Shown: positions 8,606 through 17,012 of the stretch, one piece after another | Numbering within the stretch: position 1 is the first letter of the stretch | How the letters are laid out: each line of letters begins with the position of its first letter | Source of the DNA: CAIQIA01 sp945861105 | GTDB lineage: Bacteria > Cyanobacteriota > Cyanobacteriia > PCC-6307 > Cyanobiaceae | Assembly (NCBI GenBank): GCA_947488815.1 | Contig: CANLCC010000007.1 | Span: 10,186-74,185 of the forward strand | Direction of reading: 5' to 3' | Length of the DNA stretch: 64,000 nucleotides | Made by a program: the position numbers and the translations under genes | The notes under the pieces: model-generated | Database searches by the model: none | Seen by the model: only the letters and a program-made list of their open reading frames with translations | Told to the model about the DNA's origin: nothing

Positions 8606-8968
8606 GTGCCCACCATCCGTTTCGAGCAGGAAGGCCAGCAGGTCGGTTGCATCGAAGGTGCCAACCTCCGCAAGGCTGCCCTTGCGGCGGGTATCAACCC
8701 CTACAAAGGGCTCAATAACCTGAATAACTGCGGTGGTGTCGGCCAGTGCGGCACCTGCGTCGTTGAGGTGGTGGAGGGCATGCAGAACCTGTCCCCCCGC
8801 TCCGATGTCGAGGAGGTCTACCTGGCTGACCGTCCGGCCAGCTACCGCCTCAGCTGCCGCACCAGCGTCAACGGCAACGTCACCGTGCGCACCCGCCCCG
8901 AGGGCGGCGTTGGCTCTGGATCCAACAGCCTGGTGGGAGCCGTCAAATCTCTCCTGGGCCGCAAGTGA
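8606..8968 (+). CDS. 2Fe-2S ferredoxin
   Basis: A 120-residue soluble electron carrier with a beta-grasp fold. Cluster ligands are Cys in NCGGVGQCGTC and a fourth in YRLSCRTSV about 35 residues later. The first two cysteines are five residues apart (CX5CX2C) rather than the four of photosynthetic PetF. That spacing is typical of adrenodoxin-like ferredoxins, so this is probably not the main photosystem I acceptor. Translation starts at GTG 8606 (MPTIRFEQEG). It ends flush against the convergent membrane-protein gene, with stop codons abutting at 8968/8969. Confidence 0.88.
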   Translation: MPTIRFEQEGQQVGCIEGANLRKAALAAGINPYKGLNNLNNCGGVGQCGTCVVEVVEGMQNLSPRSDVEEVYLADRPASYRLSCRTSVNGNVTVRTRPEGGVGSGSNSLVGAVKSLLGRK

Positions 8969-10507
8969 TCAGCTGGCCCGGTTGCCCCGCTGGCTGATCT
9001 GGTCGAGTTCCTCGAACAGTTCATCCACGCCGGCCGGGTTGAGACGTCCCAGATAGCTCAGTTTCAGCTCCTCCAGCAGATCGCTGAGGAGCTGCTGACT
9101 TCTCTCCAGGGAACTGCCGTCCTCCACGGCATCGCCCAGTTCCCGCCAGAACCCCGTCAACAGGTTGGCGATCAGGTCACTGGCGGCCTTGTCCCGCTGA
9201 CCCACCCTGGTGGCGGCCGTGCGGGACAGGTCCAGCACACCGTCCACCAGCCCCGCCGCCAGCTGTCGGGTCAGTTCCCGCTCCAGCAGCAGCAACGGCT
9301 GAAGCCGCTGCAGCGGCTGGGGAAAGGCCGTCGCCTCCAGGCCACGACGCAGGGCGTGGGTGGCCAGCTCCTGCAGTTCGGGTTCCAGCCTCGGCAGCAC
9401 CCGTCCCAGCAGCAGCGGTCCCCAGAGCCGCAGCAGTTCCTCCACCTCCCGCTCATCGTTGATGTCGACGGGCTGGGCCTTCGACAGGCTCAGCAGCCGT
9501 TGCCGCCAGCCGGGTGACCGCACCAGGTTCTGGGCTCCATCGAGCAGCTGCAGGGCCAGCACCTCGATCAGCTCCACGGCCAGCAGGGCGACGATGCCGC
9601 GGCTGATCACCGCCCGCAGCGGCTCCACATCCAGCAGACCGCTGCTGCGCAGCCGAGCTGCCACCGGAATGATCCGCAGCAGCCGCCAGAACGGCAGCAG
9701 CAGCGGCAGGTCAGTCCAGCGCCGCAGCAGGGCATCGCGCCAGGAGAGTCCTGGCAGCCGTCGCCGCAGGCTCAGCACCCGCAGCAGCACATCCAGCAGG
9801 AAAACGCTCTGGAAGGCCACCAGGTCAAGGCGCCAGAACCGCTCGGTCGGTCGGCCGGTTTCGTCGATGGACCGCCAGTAGTTGGTGGCCACCAGGGGCA
9901 GCAGCTCCTGCTGCCAGTAGCGGCGTTCCTGGTCCCAGCCCAGCCGCTGCAGCCGGGTCGGCCGCAGCAGTTCTGCCGCCGCCTGCTGGGCCGAGTCGCT
10001 GCCTGCCCGCAGCCGCAGGCGGTTCTTGATCTTTTCGAGGGTGCCGGTCTTGTTGGCCGCAAGAAATGGATTCTCCTCGATCATCCGCTGGGTCAGTTCC
10101 ACCTGCCGCTGCAGCAGCCGCTGGCTGGTGGGGGCGGTGGGGGGATGGCGTTGCAGCTCGCGATCAAGCTCCTGCCAGGCCTGGCGGAACTGTTCCGTGT
10201 CGCGGTGGGGCTCGATGCCCTTGACAGGGTCGTAGAGCGGAGTGATGTCGGGCAGAACGGTGAGCGGAATCGCCAGCGGCAGCCCAGGGAACAGGTACAG
10301 ATGGCGCTGCAGCCAGAAATTGCGCAGGGGCACGTAGGTGATGTCGAACACCACCAGCAGCAGGTTCAGGCTGGCCCAGAGGGCCACGAAGCGATCCCAG
10401 CCCCGGCCGAACGGGCGGCTGGCCCGCAGCAGCTGCCATTCCCGTGCCCGACGGCCCAGATTCCCCAGCCCCAGCCCGACGGGGGATTGCCAGCGGGGGC
10501 GCACCAT
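8969..10507 (-). CDS. large hypothetical membrane protein
   Basis: A 512-residue protein of unknown function. An N-terminal hydrophobic segment (FVALWASLNLLLVVFDITYV) is followed by a long soluble helical stretch, then a cluster of hydrophobic segments in the middle (VFLLDVLLRVL, LPLLLPFWRLLRIIPVAARL, IVALLAVELIEVLALQLL) and a helical, charged C-terminal third. The arginine-dotted middle (RRWTDLPLLLPFWRLLRIIPVAARLR, broken here for length) recalls voltage-sensor-like ion-channel segments, but no pore motif is seen. The start MVRPRWQSP at 10507 was preferred over 10576, which would run into the divergent promoter region. Confidence 0.72.
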   Translation of the reverse strand: MVRPRWQSPVGLGLGNLGRRAREWQLLRASRPFGRGWDRFVALWASLNLLLVVFDITYVPLRNFWLQRHLYLFPGLPLAIPLTVLPDITPLYDPVKGIEPHRDTEQFRQAWQELDRELQRHPPTAPTSQRLLQRQVELTQRMIEENPFLAANKTGTLEKIKNRLRLRAGSDSAQQAAAELLRPTRLQRLGWDQERRYWQQELLPLVATNYWRSIDETGRPTERFWRLDLVAFQSVFLLDVLLRVLSLRRRLPGLSWRDALLRRWTDLPLLLPFWRLLRIIPVAARLRSSGLLDVEPLRAVISRGIVALLAVELIEVLALQLLDGAQNLVRSPGWRQRLLSLSKAQPVDINDEREVEELLRLWGPLLLGRVLPRLEPELQELATHALRRGLEATAFPQPLQRLQPLLLLERELTRQLAAGLVDGVLDLSRTAATRVGQRDKAASDLIANLLTGFWRELGDAVEDGSSLERSQQLLSDLLEELKLSYLGRLNPAGVDELFEELDQISQRGNRAS

Positions 10508-10578
10508 GGACCTGACCTCTCCATCTGGAGGGTAACGGGCTCTACCGTCGCCACCACCGGTCGCAATGGTCTCCAACG

Positions 10579-10839
10579 ATGTCCCTGGACCAGCTCGATG
10601 CCTTCCTGGCCCATGCCCGCACCGCCGCTGGTGACGATGGCGAAGCCCTGCGCACGGCCCTGGCGGCTCCCCTCGACCTCGAGGCCTTCCTGGCCCTGGC
10701 CCGCTGCCACGGTTACCCCCTGGCGGAGGCCGACGTGCTGGCGGCCCAGGCCCGCGAGGACAGCCGTCGGAGCGATGCCGATCTGCAGCGGCAGGCAGGG
10801 GAGGAGGCCCGGCGGCTGCGCTCCTTCATTCCGGGCTGA
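10579..10839 (+). CDS. Nif11-domain small protein
   Basis: An 86-residue protein matching the Nif11-like leader family: MSLDQLDAFLAHA at the start, LEAFLALARCHGYPLAEADV in the middle. In RiPP pathways this fold is the leader of a precursor peptide (prochlorosins, for example). Here it is followed only by a charged helical tail with no Gly-Gly cleavage site and no Cys/Ser/Thr-rich core, and no LanM-type or other maturation enzyme is nearby, so it looks like an orphan Nif11 protein rather than a precursor. It overlaps the convergent pyrC gene by 14 bp. Confidence 0.72.
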   Translation: MSLDQLDAFLAHARTAAGDDGEALRTALAAPLDLEAFLALARCHGYPLAEADVLAAQAREDSRRSDADLQRQAGEEARRLRSFIPG

Positions 10840-12196
10840 CGACCATCGCCGCAGGGTCAAAGTCCAGGGCGCGCCCGCGGCAGGCTTCGTTGAACACCCC
10901 CCGTTCGAAGCCCACCACCCCGGCGACGACGGTGGCCTCGGGCCAGCCCACCAGCTCCCAGCCTTCGAAGGGGCTCCAGCCACAGCGGCTGATCACCTCC
11001 TGACGCAGCACCGGCCGGGACCGTTCCAGGTCGACCAGCACCAGATCAGCGTCGTAGCCCGGGGCGATGCGGCCCTTGCCTGGGATGCCGTAGAGCTGGG
11101 CCGGTCGCTCACTCATCCAGCGGGACACCTGATCGAGCCGGCAGCGGCCCAGGGCCACCTGGGTGAGCATCAGCGGCAGGGAGGTCTCGACCCCGGGCAT
11201 GCCTGAGGGGGACTGGGGGTAGGGCCGGGCCTTCTCGGTCAGGGTGTGGGGGGCGTGGTCGGTGGCGATGCAGTCGATCACCCCATCCAGCAGGGCCTGC
11301 CACAGCACCTGCCGGTCATGGCTGGTGCGCAGGGGTGGGTTCATCTGGGCGAGGTTGCCGCGGTGGCCGTAGGCCGAGCGGTCGAGAAACAGATGCTGGG
11401 GGCACACCTCGATGCTGATGCGGTCGGTGCGGTGGCGCCGCAGCCAGTCGGCCTCGGCGCCGGTGGTGAGATGCAGGATGTGCAGTCGCCGGCCATAGCG
11501 GTTGGACAGCTCCACGGCCCGTTGGGTGGCCGCCAGGGCTGCTTCGGCGTCGTGGATGTCGGAGTGCAGATCGGCGGGGCGTCGTTCGGGATCAGGCCAG
11601 CGCTCGAGCAGTTCCTGGCGGCGCCGCTGCAGCCGCTGCTGGTCTTCGGCGTGGACGGCGATCAGCCGGTCGCCCGTGGCGAAGATCTGCTCCTGGATGG
11701 CGGCATCACCGCAGTCGAGCGCCCCCTTGCCGGTGCCCATGAACATCTTGATGCCGCAGGCCGGGCCTGGATCGCGCAGCTGCACGAGGTTGGAGCCATC
11801 GCCGCAGGCGCCAAGAAAGAAGCCGTGGTGCACGCGACACACCGCAGCAGCCCGCGCGAGCTTGGCCGCCAGGCTGGAGGCGTCGACGGTCTGGGGCTCG
11901 GTGTTGGGCATCTCCAGAAAACCCGTCACGCCGCCGCGCAGGCAGGCCCGGCTGGCGCTCACCAGGTCTTCCTTGTGGGTGAGACCCGGGTCGCGGAAAT
12001 GCACCTGGGGGTCGATCACGCCGGGCAGCAGGGTGAGGCCACGGCCCTCCAGCACGGGCCCCTGCCAGGGGGGGACCTGGTCGTGGAGGGCTGCGATCAC
12101 CCCGCCGCGCACCTCCACCGACCGGGGCAGACAGCGACCGTCCGGCAGCAGCACCTGGGCTGTCGTGATCAGCAGATCTCCTCCGGGTTGGTCCAT
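10826..12196 (-). CDS. pyrC: dihydroorotase
   Basis: Amidohydrolase of pyrimidine synthesis, cyclising carbamoyl-aspartate to dihydroorotate. The 456-residue sequence shows the class I layout: PGVIDPQVHFRDPG (the first metal His of the usual HxH is Gln here, a variant I recall from other bacterial members), the Lys in GIKMFMGTGKGAL expected to be carboxylated, HAEDQ, HILHLTT, and the catalytic TDHAPH. The start at 12196 (MDQPGGD) follows from homology. A second, degenerate paralogue lies at 12919-14178. Antiparallel to lepB across a 49-bp gap. Confidence 0.85.
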   Translation of the reverse strand: MDQPGGDLLITTAQVLLPDGRCLPRSVEVRGGVIAALHDQVPPWQGPVLEGRGLTLLPGVIDPQVHFRDPGLTHKEDLVSASRACLRGGVTGFLEMPNTEPQTVDASSLAAKLARAAAVCRVHHGFFLGACGDGSNLVQLRDPGPACGIKMFMGTGKGALDCGDAAIQEQIFATGDRLIAVHAEDQQRLQRRRQELLERWPDPERRPADLHSDIHDAEAALAATQRAVELSNRYGRRLHILHLTTGAEADWLRRHRTDRISIEVCPQHLFLDRSAYGHRGNLAQMNPPLRTSHDRQVLWQALLDGVIDCIATDHAPHTLTEKARPYPQSPSGMPGVETSLPLMLTQVALGRCRLDQVSRWMSERPAQLYGIPGKGRIAPGYDADLVLVDLERSRPVLRQEVISRCGWSPFEGWELVGWPEATVVAGVVGFERGVFNEACRGRALDFDPAAMVVSPE

Positions 12197-12245
12197 GGGC
12201 CGGTCGGTGCTCCCTTTAATCTGACCCCTCAGGGATCCCGCCGCC

Positions 12246-12983
12246 GTGGTCGAACAGCCAGCCCCGTCGAGTCGCCGTGGGCGTCGCGAGCAGGAGGACG
12301 GGGGTGGCTTCTGGCGCAGCCTGCTGCTGACGGTGGCGGTGGCCCTGGGCATCCGCCAGTTCCTCGTTGAGGCCCGTTACATCCCCTCCGGCTCGATGCT
12401 GCCGGGTCTGCAGCTGCAGGACCGGCTGCTGGTCGAGAAGCTCACCTATCGGCAGCGGGCGCCCCGCCGGGGCGAGATCGTTGTGTTCCATGCACCCCAC
12501 GCTTTTGATCCGGCCCTGCGCAGTGACTACCAGGCCGGTGCCGGCCGCTGCTTTCTGGTGAATCTCCCGTTCCTCGGTTCCCTGCCCGGGATGCAGGAGC
12601 CGGCCTGCGACGCCTTCATCAAGCGCGTCATCGCCGTGGCAGGGGATCGCGTCACTGTGGACCCCGGCGGGCATGTGACCCTCAACGGCCGGCCGCTGCA
12701 GGAGCCCTACGTGCGCAACTGGTGCCGGCCTACAGGGCCGGGCAGCTGCCGCAGCCTCGACACCACCGTTCCCGGCGGCAGTGTGCTCGTGCTCGGTGAC
12801 AACCGGGCCAACAGCTGGGATGGCCGCTTCTGGCCCGGGACCCATTTCGTGCCCGATGGTCAGATCATCGGCCGGGCCTTCTTTCGGTTCTTCCCCTTCT
12901 CGACGGTGGGCAGCCTGGTCACGGCAGATCCAGCTGCCATTGGTGGGGAGGCAGGGTCCCCGCCGCCCGCAGGGCGCCCCTGA
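12246..12983 (+). CDS. lepB: signal peptidase I
   Basis: Membrane-anchored serine protease that removes Sec and Tat signal peptides. It has 245 residues with one N-terminal membrane anchor (SLLLTVAVALGIRQFLVEA). The catalytic Ser50 lies in PSGSMLP and the general base Lys126 in FIKRVIAVAGD, and the conserved GDNRANSWDGRFW box follows. Starts at GTG 12246. Between the two catalytic boxes is an insertion with two Cys (AGRCF, EPACDAF). The end overlaps the convergent dihydroorotase-like gene by 65 bp. Confidence 0.93.
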   Translation: MVEQPAPSSRRGRREQEDGGGFWRSLLLTVAVALGIRQFLVEARYIPSGSMLPGLQLQDRLLVEKLTYRQRAPRRGEIVVFHAPHAFDPALRSDYQAGAGRCFLVNLPFLGSLPGMQEPACDAFIKRVIAVAGDRVTVDPGGHVTLNGRPLQEPYVRNWCRPTGPGSCRSLDTTVPGGSVLVLGDNRANSWDGRFWPGTHFVPDGQIIGRAFFRFFPFSTVGSLVTADPAAIGGEAGSPPPAGRP

Positions 12984-14178
12984 GGCCGGCCATCGCCAGG
13001 GGCCGGTTGGCCGCCAGGGTCCCCGGCCGCTCGATGGGTGCGGCCTGGGGATCCCAGAGAAGCCAGCGGTCGGATCCGGGCAGCAGCCGTTCGGGTTCCA
13101 GCCCCAGAAACTGCGAGGGTCCCCAGCTGAGCGCCTGCCAGAGCTCTTCCACACTCCAGCCGTCCTGGTCCACCAGGCTGGCCCACAACGCCGGCAGCAC
13201 GGCCTGGTAGCCCGCCACCCCGGCCCGCCGCTGGTCCAGGGGCAGCAGCTGCTCTTCGGCATCGAGGGGGGTGTGCTGCACCGCCACGGCCGCCAGCAGG
13301 CCCCGACGCAGGGCCTGGCGCAGGCCCTGGCGGTCTGCGGGGGTGCCCAGGGACGGTTCCAGCCGCCAGCCCTCGGCCAGGGGATCCAGCCGACCGCTGT
13401 CCTGCAGCAGGTGCCACCAGCAGATGCTGGCGAGGGGCCGGGGGTTGGCGGCCTCAAGCAGCGCGATCCCCTCGGCGGTGGAGAGGTTCATCAGCCGCAG
13501 CCCCGGCAGCCGCTCGGCGAGGGCCAGCAGCAGCCGCAGGGGCATCGTCTCGCTGACGGCCGGGTCGGCAGGCCAGCCAAGCCGCAGGGTCTCGACCCCA
13601 TCCCGCACGAAGCCCCCCTGGCAGAGGCTGCCCTGGCGTGGGGCCAGCAGCCAGGGGCACTGCTCGGCCTCACCGGCGAGCAGGGCCCGCTCCAGCAGGG
13701 GCAGGGGCGGCAGGTCGGTGCCGTGGGCCAGCCCCAGGGCTCCGGCCTGCAGCAGGTCCCCATGGGGGGCCAGGGTCTCGTCACCGCCATCGCGGCAGAG
13801 GGCGCCCCAGAGTTTGAGCTGCAGGGGCGCGGGCCAGCTCAGATGCAGCCGTTCCGGCCGATCCCGCCAGTCGGCAGCCCGCGGCAGCAGCGCCACCGTG
13901 CCGTACCCCGCAGCCGCCACTTCGCTGGCCAGGCTGGCCAGGGTCTCGGCACGGCCGTGCCACGGTTCCTCCAGATGGCTATGGGGATCCACCAGCAGGG
14001 GGGCCAGCAGCCAATCGGCCGGTGCCTGCAGGCCATCGCCGCCGCTGGCATCGCCGCCACCCTCAGGCTCTGCTGCCGTGAGGCCCTCCAGCCGACCGTC
14101 GACGAGGCGCACATCGGCACGACGCAGGGGCTGGCCTGGCCCCTCCAGCACCCGCACCCCCCGCAGCAGCAGCGTCAC
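12919..14178 (-). CDS. dihydroorotase-like protein, probably non-catalytic
   Basis: A 419-residue amidohydrolase-fold paralogue of PyrC. The fold is recognisable (LLAPLLVDPHSHLEEP, LMNLSTAEGIALLEAA, LDAEEQLLPL), and the His pair of the metal site is present as HSH. The substrate-binding Arg that normally follows is lost (LEEP instead of LREP), and the catalytic TDHAPH box is replaced by AVQHTPLDAE, so the essential Asp is missing. The lysine region is also altered (KLWGAL). Inactive DHOase homologues are known as structural partners of aspartate transcarbamoylase; that role is inferred here. Overlaps the histidine phosphatase stop by 4 nt. Confidence 0.78.
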   Translation of the reverse strand: MTLLLRGVRVLEGPGQPLRRADVRLVDGRLEGLTAAEPEGGGDASGGDGLQAPADWLLAPLLVDPHSHLEEPWHGRAETLASLASEVAAAGYGTVALLPRAADWRDRPERLHLSWPAPLQLKLWGALCRDGGDETLAPHGDLLQAGALGLAHGTDLPPLPLLERALLAGEAEQCPWLLAPRQGSLCQGGFVRDGVETLRLGWPADPAVSETMPLRLLLALAERLPGLRLMNLSTAEGIALLEAANPRPLASICWWHLLQDSGRLDPLAEGWRLEPSLGTPADRQGLRQALRRGLLAAVAVQHTPLDAEEQLLPLDQRRAGVAGYQAVLPALWASLVDQDGWSVEELWQALSWGPSQFLGLEPERLLPGSDRWLLWDPQAAPIERPGTLAANRPLAMAGLRGALRAAGTLPPHQWQLDLP

Positions 14179-15509
14179 AGCGCTCCGGCAGCCGTGCGAT
14201 CGAGGACGCCGCCCAGGTGGCCGGTGAGGTTCAGGCAGGCCACCACCGGCGGCCGGTCGGCCGTCGGGCCGTAGTCGATGACGCTGACGCCGCCGTTGCC
14301 CTGCTTGACGGCCCAGATGTCGCCGGCACCGAGCCCCAGCAGATGGCAGAGAATCGTCTTGTTGACGGCGTCGTGGGCGACCACCAGGGCGGTCTCACCG
14401 GGGTGCAGGCCGTCGGCGATCCGCTGCCAGCTGTGCACCGACCGGTCCCACACCTGCTGGATGGTTTCACCGCCGGGCATCTGCACCCGTTCAGGGGCGG
14501 TCTGCCAGTCGGACAGCAACTGGGGCCAGCGGTCACGGATGTCCTCCTCGAGGCAACCCTCCCAGTCGCCGTGGGCGATCTCCACCAGTCCGCCGACGCT
14601 GGTGAGCGGCACCGGCTTCGGTTGCTGGGCAAGGATCGCCTCGGCGGTCTGCCGTGGCCGTGCCATCGAACTGGTGTAGGCCCGGTCCAGGGTCTCGCCC
14701 GCCAGGAAGCTGCCGGCCGCTGCGGCCTGGGCCCTGCCGCGCTCGTTCAGGGGGATGTCGATCTGTCCCTGGAAGCGCCCTTCCCGGTTCCAGTGGGTCT
14801 CGCCATGGCGCACCAGCAGCAGGCGGCGGCCGCCGCGGAACCGGGGCAGGGGGTCCCCCAGGTGCCCCTGGGCGTTGAGGGACTCGATCTGCACCTGCGG
14901 TCCCCGGTCGCCGCCGGGGCGCACGTTGAGCACCGACAGGGAGGCGTTGTCGAACCTGTAGCGGCCGAAGGCGGCCGGAGGCAGGCCCAGGGCCGCCAGC
15001 AGCAGACAGCGGAGGATGCCGTTGTGGGCCACCACCAGGACGCTGTGCTCCCCGTCCGGGGGATGGCACTGCAGCAGCTCCTCCCACAGGTCCAGGGCCT
15101 GCTGATGCAGCTCCAGCAGGGGCCGATAGCGACGGCCGTCAGGGCGCTGCAGTTCCAGCTCCTCCGGCCGGCTGGACCACAGGTGCTCTTCGGCGGGGTG
15201 GCGCTGGCGCAGCTCATCGCGGGCCAGGCCGGTCCAGGGGGCGAGATCGATTTCGAGCAGCCCATCGCTGGACTGCACCGCCGGACCGGCCCCACGGGCT
15301 TCAAGCAGCAGTTCGGCGGTGCGGCGGGCCCGCTGCAGAGGGGAACACCAGAGGGCCGTCACGGGCACCTCCCGCAGGGCCTCCCCGAGCTGGCGGGCCT
15401 GCTGCTCCCCCCTGGACGACAGCAGGGAGCGGTCATCCCGTCCCTGGATCCTGCCTTCCAGGTTGTAGGTGCTCAGACCGTGACGGGCCAGCAGGATCCT
15501 GGTGGTCAC
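14175..15509 (-). CDS. two-domain histidine phosphatase (phosphoglycerate-mutase-like)
   Basis: A 444-residue tandem of two phosphohistidine (RHG) domains. Domain 1 begins LARHGLSTYN and domain 2 (from about residue 230) LVRHGETHWN. Each has a later His box (VVAHNGILR and VVAHDAVNK), and FQGQIDIPLNERGRAQA is typical of cofactor-dependent mutase relatives. Both active sites look intact. Cyanobacterial members are usually annotated phosphoglycerate mutase; some act as metal-independent phosphoserine phosphatases, so the substrate is open. The stop overlaps the start of the dihydroorotase-like gene (ATGA). Confidence 0.85.
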   Translation of the reverse strand: MTTRILLARHGLSTYNLEGRIQGRDDRSLLSSRGEQQARQLGEALREVPVTALWCSPLQRARRTAELLLEARGAGPAVQSSDGLLEIDLAPWTGLARDELRQRHPAEEHLWSSRPEELELQRPDGRRYRPLLELHQQALDLWEELLQCHPPDGEHSVLVVAHNGILRCLLLAALGLPPAAFGRYRFDNASLSVLNVRPGGDRGPQVQIESLNAQGHLGDPLPRFRGGRRLLLVRHGETHWNREGRFQGQIDIPLNERGRAQAAAAGSFLAGETLDRAYTSSMARPRQTAEAILAQQPKPVPLTSVGGLVEIAHGDWEGCLEEDIRDRWPQLLSDWQTAPERVQMPGGETIQQVWDRSVHSWQRIADGLHPGETALVVAHDAVNKTILCHLLGLGAGDIWAVKQGNGGVSVIDYGPTADRPPVVACLNLTGHLGGVLDRTAAGAL

Positions 15510-15578
15510 GCGTCAGTGGCTGCGGTGGCGGCCATCGTAGAAGAGGGCTCCGGGACCCCGGACCTGACGGGGGTCACA

Positions 15579-16955
15579 ATGCACCCTGCCGCCTCTGCCG
15601 AACGGGTGACAACGAGCGAGGGCAAGCGCCCACCAGCCCCGTGGATCCCCCTGCTCGCCTGGCTGAGCCTGGTGCTGGCCGCCCTGATCTGGGGTGCGTC
15701 CCTGTGGCAGAGCCTGGAGCTGGCCTCGGTGGGGGATGCCCTGGTGACCCGCCAGCTGGAACTCGAGGCCCTGGTGCAGCAGAGTCCGGCCGCGTCTTCC
15801 CTGGCCCCCTTCGGAATCGAGGGAGCCGATCGACGGCTTCTGGAGCACCTCGAAGCGATGCCCGATGCCACAACGGCGCCGGTGCTGATCGAGCGGGCCG
15901 TGCTGGAGCAGCACCTGGGCCAGGGGGAGGCGGCCCGCCGGCACCTCGCCACGGCCCGGGATCTGGGTGATCGCGACCTGCAGGAGCTGAGCCGTCAGCT
16001 GCTGGCACCCTCCGGACAGCCCCAGCGGTTGCCGGCCCGTCCGATCTATCGGCAGCTGATCTGCGCCGGCCTGGAGCGGCCGGATCCCGCCTGTCCCACG
16101 CCTGCGGACCTGCGCCTGGCCGGCCTGCGGCTGCTGCTGATCAATCTGCTGCCGCTGCTGGGGGTGATCAGCGGCTCTGCCCTTGCCCTGCGCCTGCTGT
16201 GGCAAGTGCGGCGGGGACGGCTGCCCGCGGCGCCGCCCCTGCAGGGGCCTGACCTGGCCCCCTCGGAACTGCTGCTGATCCTGGCCGGCGGGTTTGTGGT
16301 GCTCGGCCAGATCCTGACGCCGCTGCTGGTGCTGCCAGCGGTGCAGCAGGCCCTGGAGGCCGCCGACCTCACCCCGGCGGCCCGGGACGCCGCCGGGGTG
16401 GTGCTGATTTATGTCGCCTCCGGCCTGCCGGCGCTGGCGCTGCTCGCCCTTCTGCTGCGGGGCCGGGGGCCGGTGCCGGAGGGGGGCTGGCTGCAATGGC
16501 GGCCGGCTCCCGTGTGCCTGGTCCAGGGGCTGAGGGGGCTGCTGCTCAGCCTTCCCGCGGTCGCCCTGAGTGGCTGGCTGGTGGAACAGCTCTGGCCCGA
16601 TGTCGGCGGCAGCAATCCGCTGCTGCAGCAGGTGCTTGACAGCCGCGATCATCTGGCCCTCGGCCTGCTGGCCCTCACCGCGATCGTGGTGGCTCCCCTG
16701 TTCGAGGAGCTGCTGTTCCGGGGGGTGCTGCTGCCGGTGATCGGCCGCACCTGGGGGCCTCTGCCGGCCGTGGTGACCAGTGCCCTGGTGTTCGCCCTGG
16801 CGCATCTGAGCTTCAGTGAGGCCCTGCCGCTGCTCGCCCTGGGCCTGGTGCTGGGCTGGTTGCGGCTGCAGACCGGCAGGCTGTTGAGCTGCACACTCAT
16901 GCACGGCCTCTGGAACGGGTTCACCTTCCTCAACCTGTTGCTGTTGGGCAGCTGA
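15579..16955 (+). CDS. CPBP-family intramembrane metalloprotease
   Basis: A 458-residue multi-spanning protein of the CAAX protease/bacteriocin-processing (ABI) family. An N-terminal anchor is followed by an extramembrane domain of about 150 residues, then a bundle of membrane helices. Active-site motifs: EELLFRG (EExxxR), FALAHLSF with the second-motif His, and LMHGLWNGF with the third-motif His and Asn. Cyanobacterial members near ftsI have unknown substrates. The start is the ATG at 15579 (MHPAASAER); the long frame upstream is antisense to the phosphatase gene and was discarded. Divergent from that gene. Confidence 0.85.
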   Translation: MHPAASAERVTTSEGKRPPAPWIPLLAWLSLVLAALIWGASLWQSLELASVGDALVTRQLELEALVQQSPAASSLAPFGIEGADRRLLEHLEAMPDATTAPVLIERAVLEQHLGQGEAARRHLATARDLGDRDLQELSRQLLAPSGQPQRLPARPIYRQLICAGLERPDPACPTPADLRLAGLRLLLINLLPLLGVISGSALALRLLWQVRRGRLPAAPPLQGPDLAPSELLLILAGGFVVLGQILTPLLVLPAVQQALEAADLTPAARDAAGVVLIYVASGLPALALLALLLRGRGPVPEGGWLQWRPAPVCLVQGLRGLLLSLPAVALSGWLVEQLWPDVGGSNPLLQQVLDSRDHLALGLLALTAIVVAPLFEELLFRGVLLPVIGRTWGPLPAVVTSALVFALAHLSFSEALPLLALGLVLGWLRLQTGRLLSCTLMHGLWNGFTFLNLLLLGS

Positions 16956-17012
16956 CCCTTGACGGGGTGGCATGCGGGTGATTCCCTGGCGCATTGCCTA
17001 TCCACCGCAGCC

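Noticed and set aside
10579..10839. RiPP precursor gene
   Set aside because: Nif11 domain present but no core peptide, cleavage site or tailoring enzyme in the neighbourhood.
14217..15578. Long N-terminal extension of the CPBP protease frame
   Set aside because: Antisense to the histidine-phosphatase gene; the protein makes sense only from MHPAASAER at 15579.
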